From positions 64,337 through 108,680 of the forward strand of contig NZ_RJPT01000006.1 of assembly GCF_003943515.1 (NCBI RefSeq): a stretch of 44,344 nucleotides of DNA, in the 5' to 3' direction. This document shows, in pieces, positions 30,035 to 38,457 of the stretch. The notes below the pieces were generated by a model that was not told the DNA's origin, made no database searches, and saw nothing but the letters and a program-made list of their open reading frames with translations. The position numbers and the translations under genes were made by a program. How positions within the stretch are numbered: the first letter of the stretch is position 1; each line of letters opens with the position of its first letter. Source of the DNA: Streptococcus cristatus. GTDB lineage: Bacteria > Bacillota > Bacilli > Lactobacillales > Streptococcaceae.

Positions 30035-31414
30035 TTATTTTTCAGCTGTAAGTGCAGCCATTGTGATGTAGTTGTATGGTTTGTTGAAGTGTGGCAAGAA
30101 GAAGAGGTCTGTCAAAGCCAACTTGTCAATTGTCACATGCTCTTGGATAGCAAGTGAGAACATGTGGATTCCCATGCTGATTGCAGAATCACGAGACACC
30201 ATTTGTGCACCAAGGATTTCGCGGCTGTCTTTATCAAAGACAATCTTGATGGCAACTTCGTGGTTGTCGTGTTTGATAAATTCTGGTTTTTGAAGATCGT
30301 TAAAGCCAGTTTCAGTTGCGTTATAGCCAGCAGCTTTGGCTTTTTCAAGAGTCAAACCAGTTGAAACCATGTGAAGACCGTAGATAGAGATACCATTTGA
30401 TCCTTGAACTCCGATTCCTTCCAATTCATGTCCACAAGCGTTGTAAGCACCCACGATACCCGTACGTACAGCGTTAGATGCAAGGGCGATATAGCTAGTA
30501 TCTTTACGAGCATTGTCATAAACGGTCGCACAGTCACCTACTGCATAAACACCTGGGATTGATGTTTCTTGTTTCTTGTCTACAAGGAAGGCACCGTTGC
30601 GGAAGAGCTCAATCTTACCATCAGCAAGAGCTGTGTTAGGGCGGAAACCAACTGCAAGAACAACCATGTCCACATCAAATGTTTCTTTGTCTGTTACCAA
30701 GCGCTCAACTTTTCCATCACCTTGGATTGCTTTAACTGTTTGTCCAAGAGCCAAGCGGATATTGTGGTCTTCCAAGTTCTTCGCCATCATTTGAGTGAAG
30801 TCTTTGTCGTAGTAGCCGTTCAAGACAGTATCTACGATGTCAACAAGAACTACTTCTTTTCCAAGACGCTCGAAGGCTTCAGCAAGTTCTACACCAATGT
30901 AACCACCACCGACAACAGCGATACGTTCAAGGTGTTTGCTCTTATCCTCAAGTTTTTCAATAACTTCTTCAGCATTTTGGTACAATTTAACGAATTGGAC
31001 ATTTTCAAGAGTCGCTTTAAATTCGCGGTTCCCCTTAACAATTTCAACACCTTCGATTGGAGGCAAGATTGGAGTTGAACCAGTTGCAAAGATCAATTTA
31101 TCGTAAGATTCTTTGTGTTCTTTTCCTTCCACTTCTGCGGTCACAACTTTATTATCGTAATCAATTGAAAGTACTGGTGAGTTCATGTAAACTTTAGCGC
31201 CTTTAGCTTCCAATTTTTCTTTATCAGAGTAGAAGAGACCTTCTGGACCATCGATTTGCTCACCGATCCAAAGCGCCATTCCACAACCAAGGAATGAAAT
31301 ATTTGAGTTTTGGTCAAATACCACAATTTCATTTTCATGACCAAAGTTGTCCAACATCGTATTAATACAAGCTGTACCAGCGTGGTTAGCACCAACTACA
31401 ACGATTTTACTCAT
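30035..31414 (-). CDS. nox: NADH oxidase (water-forming)
   Basis: A flavoprotein that reduces oxygen fully to water with NADH, regenerating NAD+ and removing oxygen. It has 459 residues. The FAD site is [13 protein letters not shown], the redox cysteine is C44 in FLGCGMALW, the NADH site is [15 protein letters not shown], and [11 protein letters not shown] is the second FAD motif. The C44 context and family mark it as Nox-2 rather than peroxide-forming. I start it at the ATG at 31412-31414 after AAAGGTGG. Its promoter contains a full-consensus cre site, so CcpA control is likely. It is divergent from the apbE operon. Confidence 0.95.
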   Translation of the reverse strand: MSKIVVVGANHAGTACINTMLDNFGHENEIVVFDQNSNISFLGCGMALWIGEQIDGPEGLFYSDKEKLEAKGAKVYMNSPVLSIDYDNKVVTAEVEGKEHKESYDKLIFATGSTPILPPIEGVEIVKGNREFKATLENVQFVKLYQNAEEVIEKLEDKSKHLERIAVVGGGYIGVELAEAFERLGKEVVLVDIVDTVLNGYYDKDFTQMMAKNLEDHNIRLALGQTVKAIQGDGKVERLVTDKETFDVDMVVLAVGFRPNTALADGKIELFRNGAFLVDKKQETSIPGVYAVGDCATVYDNARKDTSYIALASNAVRTGIVGAYNACGHELEGIGVQGSNGISIYGLHMVSTGLTLEKAKAAGYNATETGFNDLQKPEFIKHDNHEVAIKIVFDKDSREILGAQMVSRDSAISMGIHMFSLAIQEHVTIDKLALTDLFFLPHFNKPYNYITMAALTAEK

Positions 31415-31449
31415 AGAATAATCCACCTTTAAATTTAATTTACCCAACT

Positions 31450-31479
31450 AGTATACCATGTATCTGTTAGCGTTTACAA
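31450..31479 (-). promoter_or_regulatory. Promoter of nox
   Basis: Minus strand TTGTAA (31474-31479), 18-bp spacer, TATACT (31450-31455). A cre site covers the -35 and the first part of the spacer. Confidence 0.65.
31465..31478 (-). promoter_or_regulatory. cre (CcpA) operator in the nox promoter
   Basis: TGTAAACGCTAACA on the minus strand fits the cre consensus TGWNANCGNTNWCA at every position. It overlaps the nox -35 and spacer, a position expected to repress when sugar is abundant. Confidence 0.75.
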
Positions 31480-31571
31480 GATATATGCTCAGAATTATTT
31501 TAAAATTTGGCAAATAACTTTGATTTTGGACAAAAAATTTCAATTTTTCTGAAAATATTATATATTTACAA

Positions 31572-31600
31572 TTGTGAAAACGGTATCTTTCTGCTATACT
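31572..31600 (+). promoter_or_regulatory. Promoter of the apbE-flavin reductase operon
   Basis: TTGTGA (31572-31577), 17-bp spacer, TATACT (31595-31600), about 35 bp upstream of the apbE start. TTGTGAAA also resembles one half of a Rex (NADH-sensing) site, but the other half is missing. Confidence 0.7.
31575..31588 (+). promoter_or_regulatory. cre-like (CcpA) operator in the apbE promoter
   Basis: TGAAAACGGTATCT matches the cre consensus except for the last base. It lies between the -35 and -10 of the apbE promoter, mirroring the cre site of the divergent nox promoter. Confidence 0.55.
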
Positions 31601-31635
31601 AATAGAGAAGATTAAGAAATTTAATAGGGAAGGTT

Positions 31636-32574
31636 GTGATAAAAGTGGATCTTATTTCTAGATCCATCCATTTAATGGGATCGACTATCACTATTTCGAT
31701 TCTCCATGAAAATGCCGACAGTCTTTTAGACCAGGTATTTTCTCTCCTAAGATTGTATGAAAAGCGCTTTAGTGCAAATGATGACAGCTCTGAGCTCATG
31801 CAAATCAATCACGCTGCCGGTAAACATCCCGTTTGTGTCCATCCTGATTTGTTTGAGTTGATTGAGTTAGGAAAAAAACATAGTCTCGCTCCAGACAGTC
31901 ATCTCAATATTACCTTGGGTCCCTTGGTCCAAACTTGGCGGATAGGCTTTGCGGATGCGAAAGTTCCCAGTCCCAAGGAAATCAAGCAAGCGCTGTCACT
32001 CACTGACCCTGAGTGTATCGAGTTAGATGCAATTGCCTCCAGTGTTTTTCTGACAATGGAAGGCATGAAAATTGACTTAGGCGCCCTTGCCAAAGGTTAT
32101 ATTGCGGATAAAATCGCTGCTTTTTTAAGAGGACAAGATGTCACCTCCGCCCTCATCAATCTTGGTGGAAATATCTTAACCATCGGTCTAAATGAAAAGA
32201 ATAATCGTTGCTGGCGGATTGGCATTCAAAATCCAATCTTGCCACGTGGAAACAACCTAGCTCTTCTGTCCGTTCAGAATCAGTCTGTTGTAACTTCAGG
32301 AATATATGAAAGAAAACTGCAGGTAGATGGCAGGGTTTATCATCATATTTTTGACCGCACCACAGGCTACCCAATCGACAATCAACTAGCTAGTCTCACG
32401 ATTGTTTCATCAAAATCAGTCGATGGTGAAATATGGACAACCCGTTTATTTGGGGAAACTCCTACTTCCATCTTAGAGAAAGTCGAGCAAGAAAATGGAA
32501 TCGAAGCCTTCGTTATTACAGAAAATCATCAAATTTTTTATTCATCTGGTCTCAGCCCAGAAATCTTATCCTAA
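31636..32574 (+). CDS. apbE: FAD:protein FMN transferase (ApbE), cytoplasmic form
   Basis: Transfers FMN from FAD to a threonine or serine of a target protein through a phosphoester bond. The family motifs are present: MGSTITI, FSANDDSSELMQIN, IDLGALAKGYIADK, LINLGGNI, and SGIYERKLQVDGRVYHHIFD with TTGYPID. It has 312 residues and starts at GTG after GGAAGG. There is no signal peptide or lipobox, unlike most ApbE proteins, so it should act in the cytoplasm. It heads an operon with two FMN-reductase paralogues, the second of which carries two copies of the ApbE target motif, making that protein its likely substrate. Confidence 0.92.
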   Translation: MIKVDLISRSIHLMGSTITISILHENADSLLDQVFSLLRLYEKRFSANDDSSELMQINHAAGKHPVCVHPDLFELIELGKKHSLAPDSHLNITLGPLVQTWRIGFADAKVPSPKEIKQALSLTDPECIELDAIASSVFLTMEGMKIDLGALAKGYIADKIAAFLRGQDVTSALINLGGNILTIGLNEKNNRCWRIGIQNPILPRGNNLALLSVQNQSVVTSGIYERKLQVDGRVYHHIFDRTTGYPIDNQLASLTIVSSKSVDGEIWTTRLFGETPTSILEKVEQENGIEAFVITENHQIFYSSGLSPEILS

Positions 32575-32593
32575 ATCCAGAAAGGAACCTACT

Positions 32594-33202
32594 ATGTTAA
32601 AATTTATCGGTCTAGTTGGTACAAACTCAAAAAAATCAACCAACCGCCAACTCCTTCAGTACATGCAAAAGCATTTCGCTGATAAAGCAGAAATCGAGTT
32701 GATTGAAATCAAAGAAATTCCTATTTTCAACAAACCATCTGATATGCAAGTTCCAGAGATCGTTAAAGAAATCGCTGCGAAAATCGAAGCTGCTGATGGT
32801 GTTATCATCGGAACGCCTGAATATGACCACTCTATTCCCGCTGTTCTTATGAGTGCCTTGGCTTGGTTGTCTTACGGTATCTATCCATTACTTGGTAAAC
32901 CAGTGATGATTACAGGAGCCTCTTATGGAACTCTAGGGTCATCTCGTGCCCAACTACAACTCCGTCAAATTCTGGATTCACCAGAACTCAAGGCTTCTGT
33001 TATGCCAGGTTCTGAATTCCTACTTTCTCACTCACTTCAAGCCTTTGATAAAAATGGTGACTTGATTGACCTCGAAACCATTCAAAAATTAGACGCTCTT
33101 TTTGATGACTTCCGTTTGTTTGTTAAAATTACAGAAAAGTTATCAAGTGCCCAAGCACTTCTTCATCAAGAAGCTGAAAACTTTGACTGGGAAAAATTGT
33201 AA
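32594..33202 (+). CDS. NADPH-dependent FMN reductase (flavodoxin-like)
   Basis: A 202-residue single-domain flavin reductase. The N-terminal LVGTNSKKSTNR is the phosphate-binding loop, and the ATP-like GTPEYDHSIPAVL segment and SYGTLGSSRAQLQLR match the NADPH_red family. The start is the ATG at 32594 after AAAGGAA, 19 bases downstream of apbE; the longer frame overlaps apbE and is not used. It is clearly related to the N-terminal half of the next gene, and the two may form a heterodimer or an electron relay. The electron acceptor is unknown. Confidence 0.88.
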   Translation: MLKFIGLVGTNSKKSTNRQLLQYMQKHFADKAEIELIEIKEIPIFNKPSDMQVPEIVKEIAAKIEAADGVIIGTPEYDHSIPAVLMSALAWLSYGIYPLLGKPVMITGASYGTLGSSRAQLQLRQILDSPELKASVMPGSEFLLSHSLQAFDKNGDLIDLETIQKLDALFDDFRLFVKITEKLSSAQALLHQEAENFDWEKL

Positions 33203-33224
33203 GAACTAGAAGGGAAAGAATCAC

Positions 33225-34457
33225 ATGAAATTTGTTGGACTTGTCGGCTCAAATGCAGACCAATCATACAACCGTAAATTACTAGAATTTATCAGAAAAC
33301 AATTTAAACTGAAATTTGAATTAGAAGTCTTGGAAATTGATGAAGTTCCACTCTTTAATCAAGATGAAAAATGGGACGAATCCTTCCAACTGCGCCTTTT
33401 GTACAACCGCATCACGCGCGCTGACGGTGTTATCATTGCCACTCCTGAGCACAACCACACCATTACAGCAGCTCTCAAAAGTGTCCTTGAATGGCTCTCT
33501 TATGAGGTTCACCCATTTGAAAGCAAGCCTGTCATGATTGTGGGAGCTTCCTACTACGACCAAGGAACGTCTCGTGCCCAAGTACATTTGCGTAAGATCT
33601 TAGATGCTCCAGGTGTCAATGCTTATACTTTACCAGGAAATGAATTCCTTCTTGGTAAAGCGAAAGAAGCTTTTGATAATGAAGGCAATATCACAAACGA
33701 AGGCACTGTTAAATTCCTTGAATCTTGCTTAGATAACTTTGTTAAATATGTTGAGGTAGTCTCAAAATTGAAAAAACCTAAACCAATTGCTCCTGAAGAC
33801 TTAGATGTCACGAACCCAATCGCAACAACCATCACAGAAGTTGACCCTGACGATCCAGAATGGGTAGAAAAAGCTGCAAAAGCTGTTGGTGCTGTTTCTG
33901 GCGATACCTATGTCAAGCTTGACCATGGTATCCTGACTGTTAACCAAATCGACATGTTCTTAAAGGCTATGCCGTTTGAGTTGACTTATGCTGATGATAA
34001 CAACCAGTTCCTTTACTATAACAACGCTCATCAAGATCCAGACACTATGTTTGCCAAACGTGTACCATCCCAATCAGGTGGCCGTCTCTCAACTCTACAC
34101 AACTCTCTTCCTGCTGCCCGCATGAAGAACGTAGAATGGGTAGTTGGTGTTCTCCGTAACGGTGATCAAGAGTATGTTCGTACAATCGTACCTGGTTCAC
34201 CAGCAGGTGTTATCAATACCCACAACTACCAAGCAATGTACTATCCTGACGGTTCTTACGCTGGTATCAACGAAATCGTCTTCAACTTCCAGCCTTGGCT
34301 AGATTGGTATCTAAAAACAACTGGTCAACGCTTGGTTGGAGGAAGCGGCCCATTTGCTCCCGCAGCTGCAACAGCCGATGCTACTTCTGGTGCTTCAGAT
34401 ACTGGCGGTGGTCACGGTGGTGGAGATGCCGATGCCACTTCTGGCGCTAGTGCCTAA
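33225..34457 (+). CDS. FMN reductase-PAS fusion with tandem C-terminal flavinylation motifs
   Basis: A 410-residue protein in three parts. Residues 1-185 are an NADPH_red flavodoxin-like domain (LVGSNADQSYNRKL, ATPEHNHTITAAL) paralogous to the preceding gene. Residues about 220-368 resemble the PAS-like domain of DUF438 proteins (LDHGILTVNQIDMFLKAMPF, FLYYNN). The last 29 residues are a flexible Gly/Ala/Asp tail with two copies of DATSGAS, at 385-391 and 403-409. This fits the ApbE acceptor motif Dxx(S/T)GA(S/T), so S391 and S409 are predicted to carry FMN covalently. There is no export signal. With the adjacent cytoplasmic ApbE this suggests a soluble multi-flavin reductase. Its acceptor is unknown; quinone, fumarate-like compounds or a protein partner are possible. 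Confidence 0.85.
   Translation: MKFVGLVGSNADQSYNRKLLEFIRKQFKLKFELEVLEIDEVPLFNQDEKWDESFQLRLLYNRITRADGVIIATPEHNHTITAALKSVLEWLSYEVHPFESKPVMIVGASYYDQGTSRAQVHLRKILDAPGVNAYTLPGNEFLLGKAKEAFDNEGNITNEGTVKFLESCLDNFVKYVEVVSKLKKPKPIAPEDLDVTNPIATTITEVDPDDPEWVEKAAKAVGAVSGDTYVKLDHGILTVNQIDMFLKAMPFELTYADDNNQFLYYNNAHQDPDTMFAKRVPSQSGGRLSTLHNSLPAARMKNVEWVVGVLRNGDQEYVRTIVPGSPAGVINTHNYQAMYYPDGSYAGINEIVFNFQPWLDWYLKTTGQRLVGGSGPFAPAAATADATSGASDTGGGHGGGDADATSGASA
34377..34454 (+). other. Codons of the two predicted flavinylation motifs
   Basis: Each seven-codon unit encodes DATSGAS, at 34377-34397 and 34431-34451. They are separated by a glycine-rich linker with one histidine. The predicted FMN-bearing serine codons are 34395-34397 and 34449-34451. 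Silent differences between the copies (TCT GGT GCT TCA versus TCT GGC GCT AGT) suggest the repeat is kept by selection rather than being a fresh duplication. Confidence 0.75.
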
Positions 34458-34471
34458 TCGAAACAAAATGA

Positions 34472-34503
34472 AAAGAATGGATTTTCATATCCATTCTTTT
34501 TTA
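34472..34503. terminator. Bidirectional terminator between the flavin operon and etrx
   Basis: AAAGAATGGAT pairs with ATCCATTCTTT around a short loop. On the plus strand it is followed by TTTTATTTT, and on the minus strand by a shorter TTTT, so it can serve both convergent transcripts. Confidence 0.8.
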
Positions 34504-34505
34504 TT

Positions 34506-35057
34506 TTATTTCATCTCTTTGAAGGCCTTTTCGGCTTCTTCGTTGCTGATTGCTCCAAATTGAATCTTCCCAATTTTTCCTTGGCTATCAATGAGGATTT
34601 CGGTTGGAATACTGCGAACCTGATAGGCTTGGAAGATTGCACCAGACGTGTCAAATAGAACGGGCACATCCTTATATCCTTGTTCTTGATACCATTTTGG
34701 GAAGTCTTCAACAGACTTCTCTCCTTGGAGACCCGGTGCTACAATAGACAATATTTCAAAATCACGATCTTTTTTACCAGCTAATTCGACCAATTCTGGC
34801 ATGCTTCGCTTACAAGGTCCGCACCAAGAAGCCCAGAACTTCAGATAGACTTTTTTTCCACGATAATCCGAAAGCTTGACAGTTTTTCCATCCATCGACT
34901 GAAGAGTAAAGTCCGGTGCCTCCTGGCCAACTGCAACCTGCGATTGGACACTTGTACTGGACTGGCTTTGACTATCCATCCCCTTTTCATCAGATGAACA
35001 AGCTGATAGTGTCAGAAAAGCTATCGAAGCAACAACTAACGAAAGAATTTTTTTCAT
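34506..35057 (-). CDS. Extracytoplasmic thioredoxin-like lipoprotein (Etrx/TlpA type), copy 1
   Basis: A surface thioredoxin of 183 residues. The lipoprotein signal ends TLSAC (C20). A low-complexity Ser/Gln linker precedes a TlpA/ResA-like fold with active site WCGPC at 78-82 and the cis-proline in SIPTEIL. It takes electrons from CcdA and passes them to surface proteins such as methionine sulfoxide reductase. It follows the ccdA gene by 12 bp. It is paralogous to the second Etrx at 39592-40155. In pneumococcus the matching proteins are called Etrx1 and Etrx2; I cannot say which corresponds to which. Confidence 0.9.
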   Translation of the reverse strand: MKKILSLVVASIAFLTLSACSSDEKGMDSQSQSSTSVQSQVAVGQEAPDFTLQSMDGKTVKLSDYRGKKVYLKFWASWCGPCKRSMPELVELAGKKDRDFEILSIVAPGLQGEKSVEDFPKWYQEQGYKDVPVLFDTSGAIFQAYQVRSIPTEILIDSQGKIGKIQFGAISNEEAEKAFKEMK

Positions 35058-35069
35058 CTTTTTCTCCTT

Positions 35070-35777
35070 TTATCCAAAAATTCCTGATAAAGCATTTAAC
35101 TGCCCGAGCATGAGAAGGATTCCCATAAAAATGATCAAGGCTCCTCCGATTTTTTTCATCAGTCCCATATAGGGTTTGATTTTCGCAAAATAGCGCATAA
35201 CGAAGCTAGAAGCTAGTGCTAAGATGAGAAATGGCAAGGCCATTCCCAACGTATATACCAATGTTAGAAGCGCTCCTTGAACAGCTCCATTTCCTCCAGA
35301 GGCAGCTAGAGCCAGAACCGAACTAAGGACAGGTCCAATGCAAGGTGTCCAACCAAAACTGAAACTAATACCAAGCAAAAAGGCTGACAGAAAATCATTC
35401 CGACGACTGTTTTTCTTAAATTCCACACTTTTCTGGAATTGTAACTGCCTGATATTAATCAGCTCCATCTGGTGAATTCCTAGCAAAATGATGATGATCC
35501 CCATCAGATAACGGAATTTCTCATCGTAAATCACTCTGCCTAGGAATCCTGCACCGAAGCCTAGTAGAAAGAAAACTAAAGAAATTCCAACAATGAAGCA
35601 AAGGGTCTTGATCAGACCAGTCCAAGCAATCTTTTTGCCCAGAAGCTTGACTTCTCTAGGCTCTTCTTCATCCAGCAATATCCCTATGTAGACTGGTAAC
35701 AAGGGAAAGATGCAAGGCGAGAAAAACGAGAGAATTCCAGCCAAAAAGACCGAAACAAAAAATAAACTAGACTCCAT
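35070..35777 (-). CDS. CcdA-type thiol:disulfide electron transporter, copy 1
   Basis: A 235-residue membrane protein with six helices of the CcdA/DsbD-transmembrane family. It moves electrons from cytoplasmic thioredoxin across the membrane to Etrx. The two functional cysteines are in FFSPCIFPL and GWTPCIGP. It is closely similar along its whole length to the copy at 40521-41231, consistent with module duplication. The ATG follows AAAGGAGG by five bases, a near-perfect ribosome site, and an extended -10 lies just upstream. Confidence 0.92.
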   Translation of the reverse strand: MESSLFFVSVFLAGILSFFSPCIFPLLPVYIGILLDEEEPREVKLLGKKIAWTGLIKTLCFIVGISLVFFLLGFGAGFLGRVIYDEKFRYLMGIIIILLGIHQMELINIRQLQFQKSVEFKKNSRRNDFLSAFLLGISFSFGWTPCIGPVLSSVLALAASGGNGAVQGALLTLVYTLGMALPFLILALASSFVMRYFAKIKPYMGLMKKIGGALIIFMGILLMLGQLNALSGIFG

Positions 35778-35809
35778 CCCAACCTCCTTTAAGATGTGTT
35801 TTCAATATT

Positions 35810-35838
35810 ATTATAACAAACGATTTAAAATTTTCCAC
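35810..35838 (-). promoter_or_regulatory. Promoter of ccdA-etrx copy 1
   Basis: Minus strand TGTTATAAT is a perfect extended -10 (hexamer 35810-35815). A weak TGGAAA lies 17 bp upstream as -35. It is about 32 bp before the ccdA ATG. Confidence 0.6.
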
Positions 35839-35914
35839 ATTTTGCTACACTATCCTCATCTTTGTATCATTTATCGGAGAAGCCGTCTGTAAAAGCCCTA
35901 TTTCGTTCCTAAAC

Positions 35915-35942
35915 AGCAAAAAAGCCGGAAATTTTCCGGCTT
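35915..35942 (-). terminator. Terminator after the YesMN-like two-component genes
   Basis: AAGCCGGAAA pairs with TTTCCGGCTT (plus sense around 35923-35942). On the minus strand the stem runs into TTTTTT. It ends the transcript from the histidine kinase gene. Confidence 0.75.
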
Positions 35943-35963
35943 GAGTACTGAAGGATAGCGAAC

Positions 35964-37667
35964 TTAATCATCTGTTACTAGCGGCAAATAAAGGCTAATC
36001 TGGGTAAATTTATCTGGTTCGGATTGGATTTTCATATGGTAGTCTTCTCCGAACTGCAATCTCAAGCGTTGATCAACATTCTTCAGACCAACCCCACCTA
36101 AGCGAGGGAGAGTCGCATCCATAGAGGCGTTGACATCAAAGCCGCGGCCGTTATCATAGATAGACAATATCAGATACCCCTCTTCCGCTACCGCAGTAAT
36201 GCGAATCATGCCCTGTCGGTCAATTTCCTTGATGCCATGGTAGATGGCATTTTCAACCAAAGGCTGAAGCACCAGCTTGGGCAGTTTATAATCAGCTAGA
36301 GATTCATCCTCTTCAATCTCATATTGGAGCTTGTCACCATAGCGCTGCTTCTGGATAAAGAGATATTGACGAACGTGATCAATCTCATCTCTAAGAGAAA
36401 TCTGTTCGTGTCCTTGATTGAGCGCCAAGCGGAAATACTGAGCGAGTGATTTTGTTACCTCAACAACACGCTTGCTGTCATTAAACTCAGCCATCCAGAC
36501 AATCGTATCCAAGGTATTATAAAGGAAATGGGGGTTGATTTGAGCTGAGAGAGCTCGGAGCTCATAGCGTCGGACATTTTGTTCTTCAGTCTTGACAGCT
36601 TCCATCAGCTGTTCAATTTGGTCCAGCATTTTATTGAACTGCTGAGCCAAGTCAACCAACTCTGGAGAACCCTTTGCTTCTGCCCGAAGGTTTGAGTCAC
36701 CTGCTCCAATCTTCAGAATGACAGCCTGCAGATTCTGCAGAGGCTTAATCCACAAACGCAGGACAAACCAAATACCAGTCAAGCACATCAGGAGTGCTAA
36801 AATGCCCATTCCTATAAAAGAATAAAGCATCTGTGACTGAAGCATCTCTAATTGCTCTAATGAGGCAACTCCAATTAAAGTCCAGTCGCTGTCCGCAATA
36901 TCAATCTGGTAGACAAAAGCCTGCTTCTGGTCTGCATAACCATCCTTGACGGAGATATAGGGCTGCATAGCTTTCATTTCCTGACTGGATGAATAAACAC
37001 TCTTCTTGGGATGATAGACAAATTCATGCTGGCTATTGACAATAAAGCTAAAGCCTTTCTTCCCCAGCTGAAGCCGATCCAAATAGGCTTTGAGACTCTT
37101 ATAGCCGATATCCAGACGCAAAACCCCGAGATTCTGTCCTGCTTCATCCACTACTTCCTGAGTGACGGAAACAACCCACTTCTCCTTCTCAGATGATAGA
37201 GACTCTTTGCGAGCAGGAGTCAAGACAGGCATGGCTTTGGTATGAACAGCTTCCTGATACCATTTTTCATTCATCATATCAGAGGAAGTCTGCATACTGA
37301 TTTGAGAATCTGTCGAGACCACGCGCCCGTCCTTGGTAACCAATACTGCCGACACCAAATCTGGATCTGTCTCAATGATGGTTTTCATCAAAACCTGTAC
37401 TGAGGTTTCGCTGCTTTCTTGATTCTGAGCAAACTTACGAATCGTTTCTTCCTTGCTCAGTGTGGAGGTGGTCTGTTTTAATTTTTGCAAATAGGAAGTA
37501 ATGAACTGCCCGCTTTGCTCCATGCTATTGCGCGTCGTTCGCTCTGTCAGCTGCCGAATAGTCTGCGAGCTAGTTTGATAGTAAAGACTCCCAACAAACC
37601 CCAAGAGTAAAAGGACCAGCAGAAAAATATAGACAATCAACTGGATAAGAAGCGGATAGCGTTTCAT
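35964..37667 (-). CDS. YesM-type sensor histidine kinase
   Basis: A 567-residue membrane sensor. Helix 1 (about 7-29) and helix 2 (about 282-304) flank a 250-residue extracellular Cache-like domain (VSAVLVTKDGRVVSTDS). A HAMP segment follows, then the His_kinase domain with phospho-acceptor H380 in SAQINPHFLYNTLDTI, and a HATPase with VENAIYHG and DNGRGFD. It overlaps the response regulator by 4 bp (ATGA). Gene order after msrAB matches the pneumococcal TCS09 (ZmpRS) locus as I remember it. The extracellular ligand is unknown; proximity to msrAB makes a sugar or redox-related signal possible. Confidence 0.9.
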   Translation of the reverse strand: MKRYPLLIQLIVYIFLLVLLLLGFVGSLYYQTSSQTIRQLTERTTRNSMEQSGQFITSYLQKLKQTTSTLSKEETIRKFAQNQESSETSVQVLMKTIIETDPDLVSAVLVTKDGRVVSTDSQISMQTSSDMMNEKWYQEAVHTKAMPVLTPARKESLSSEKEKWVVSVTQEVVDEAGQNLGVLRLDIGYKSLKAYLDRLQLGKKGFSFIVNSQHEFVYHPKKSVYSSSQEMKAMQPYISVKDGYADQKQAFVYQIDIADSDWTLIGVASLEQLEMLQSQMLYSFIGMGILALLMCLTGIWFVLRLWIKPLQNLQAVILKIGAGDSNLRAEAKGSPELVDLAQQFNKMLDQIEQLMEAVKTEEQNVRRYELRALSAQINPHFLYNTLDTIVWMAEFNDSKRVVEVTKSLAQYFRLALNQGHEQISLRDEIDHVRQYLFIQKQRYGDKLQYEIEEDESLADYKLPKLVLQPLVENAIYHGIKEIDRQGMIRITAVAEEGYLILSIYDNGRGFDVNASMDATLPRLGGVGLKNVDQRLRLQFGEDYHMKIQSEPDKFTQISLYLPLVTDD

Positions 37668-38398
37668 TTCTCCTCTCCTTTTTTAAACTGCCGAGGTGTC
37701 AGCCCGACCACCTGCTTGAAGCGCTGAGAAAAATAGTTCATATCTTCAAAACCTACCTGCTCTGCTATTTCATAAATCTTCAAATCTGTGGTCAAGAGTA
37801 AGAGTTTAGCTTTTTTCATCCGCTCTTGGATCAGATAATCTTGAAAGGCCAGGCCTAGTTCTTTTTTGATAAGAACGCTAAGATAGGATGGACTAAAACC
37901 CAATTGGAAAGCCAAACTTTTTAGGCTTAATTCTGGATCAGCCAGTTGTGCATGAATAGCCTCTTCCATCTCAGAGCGCTGTCCCTGATCGACCAAGTTT
38001 TGAATCTGAGCTTTTTTACGTTCCTTATCAAGTTTAGTCTTCACCTTGGCCAACATTTCCTCAACATCATCCTTGGAAAATGGCTTGAGAAGATAGTCAT
38101 CTGCACCTAGCTTAATGGCCGTCCGAGCATAGTCAAAATCATCATAGCCCGTCAGAAAAACGATATGGCACTTAGGAGCCTGCTCTCTAACTAGCTTGGC
38201 CAGTTCGAGACCGTTCATCTGTGGCATATTGATATCGGTCAGCAGGATATCAGCAGGATTTTCCTGAAATTTCTGCCAAGCTTCTATTCCATTTTCAGCC
38301 TGGGCAATAACTTGCATGCCAAACTGTTCATAGTCTACCAAGGACGCAATTCCCTGTCTTACCAGATACTCATCCTCTACAATCATAATTGAATACAC
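37664..38398 (-). CDS. YesN/AraC-type response regulator
   Basis: A 244-residue response regulator. The receiver domain has the phospho-acceptor D55 in LLTDINMPQ, the acidic pocket in IVEDEYLVRQG, and the K of LLKPFS. A C-terminal AraC-type double helix-turn-helix holds LAFQLGFSPSYLSVLIKKE and IAEQVGFEDMNYFSQRFKQ. I start it at the GTG at 38396-38398, nine bases after AAGGAG; the longer frame lacks this site. An extended -10 promoter lies between it and msrAB. It should regulate genes with its kinase partner downstream. Confidence 0.9.
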   Translation of the reverse strand: MYSIMIVEDEYLVRQGIASLVDYEQFGMQVIAQAENGIEAWQKFQENPADILLTDINMPQMNGLELAKLVREQAPKCHIVFLTGYDDFDYARTAIKLGADDYLLKPFSKDDVEEMLAKVKTKLDKERKKAQIQNLVDQGQRSEMEEAIHAQLADPELSLKSLAFQLGFSPSYLSVLIKKELGLAFQDYLIQERMKKAKLLLLTTDLKIYEIAEQVGFEDMNYFSQRFKQVVGLTPRQFKKGEEK

Positions 38399-38428
38399 AA
38401 GATTCAACTCCTTATTTTTACTGGATTT

Positions 38429-38437
38429 ATTATAGCA
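38429..38437 (-). promoter_or_regulatory. Extended -10 promoter of the YesMN-like genes
   Basis: Minus strand TGCTATAAT (TGnTATAAT), 30 bp before the GTG start. No clear -35 is at the right spacing. It allows expression separate from the msrAB operon. Confidence 0.5.
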
Positions 38438-38457
38438 AATTTTCAATCAAAATGCTC

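Noticed and set aside
30569..31078. 169-codon open frame on the plus strand
   Set aside because: Antisense shadow of nox, which is highly conserved and codon-biased; the shadow has no domain features.
31572..31590. Full Rex operator at the apbE promoter
   Set aside because: Only the TTGTGAAA half matches; the expected inverted half (TTTCACAA) is absent.
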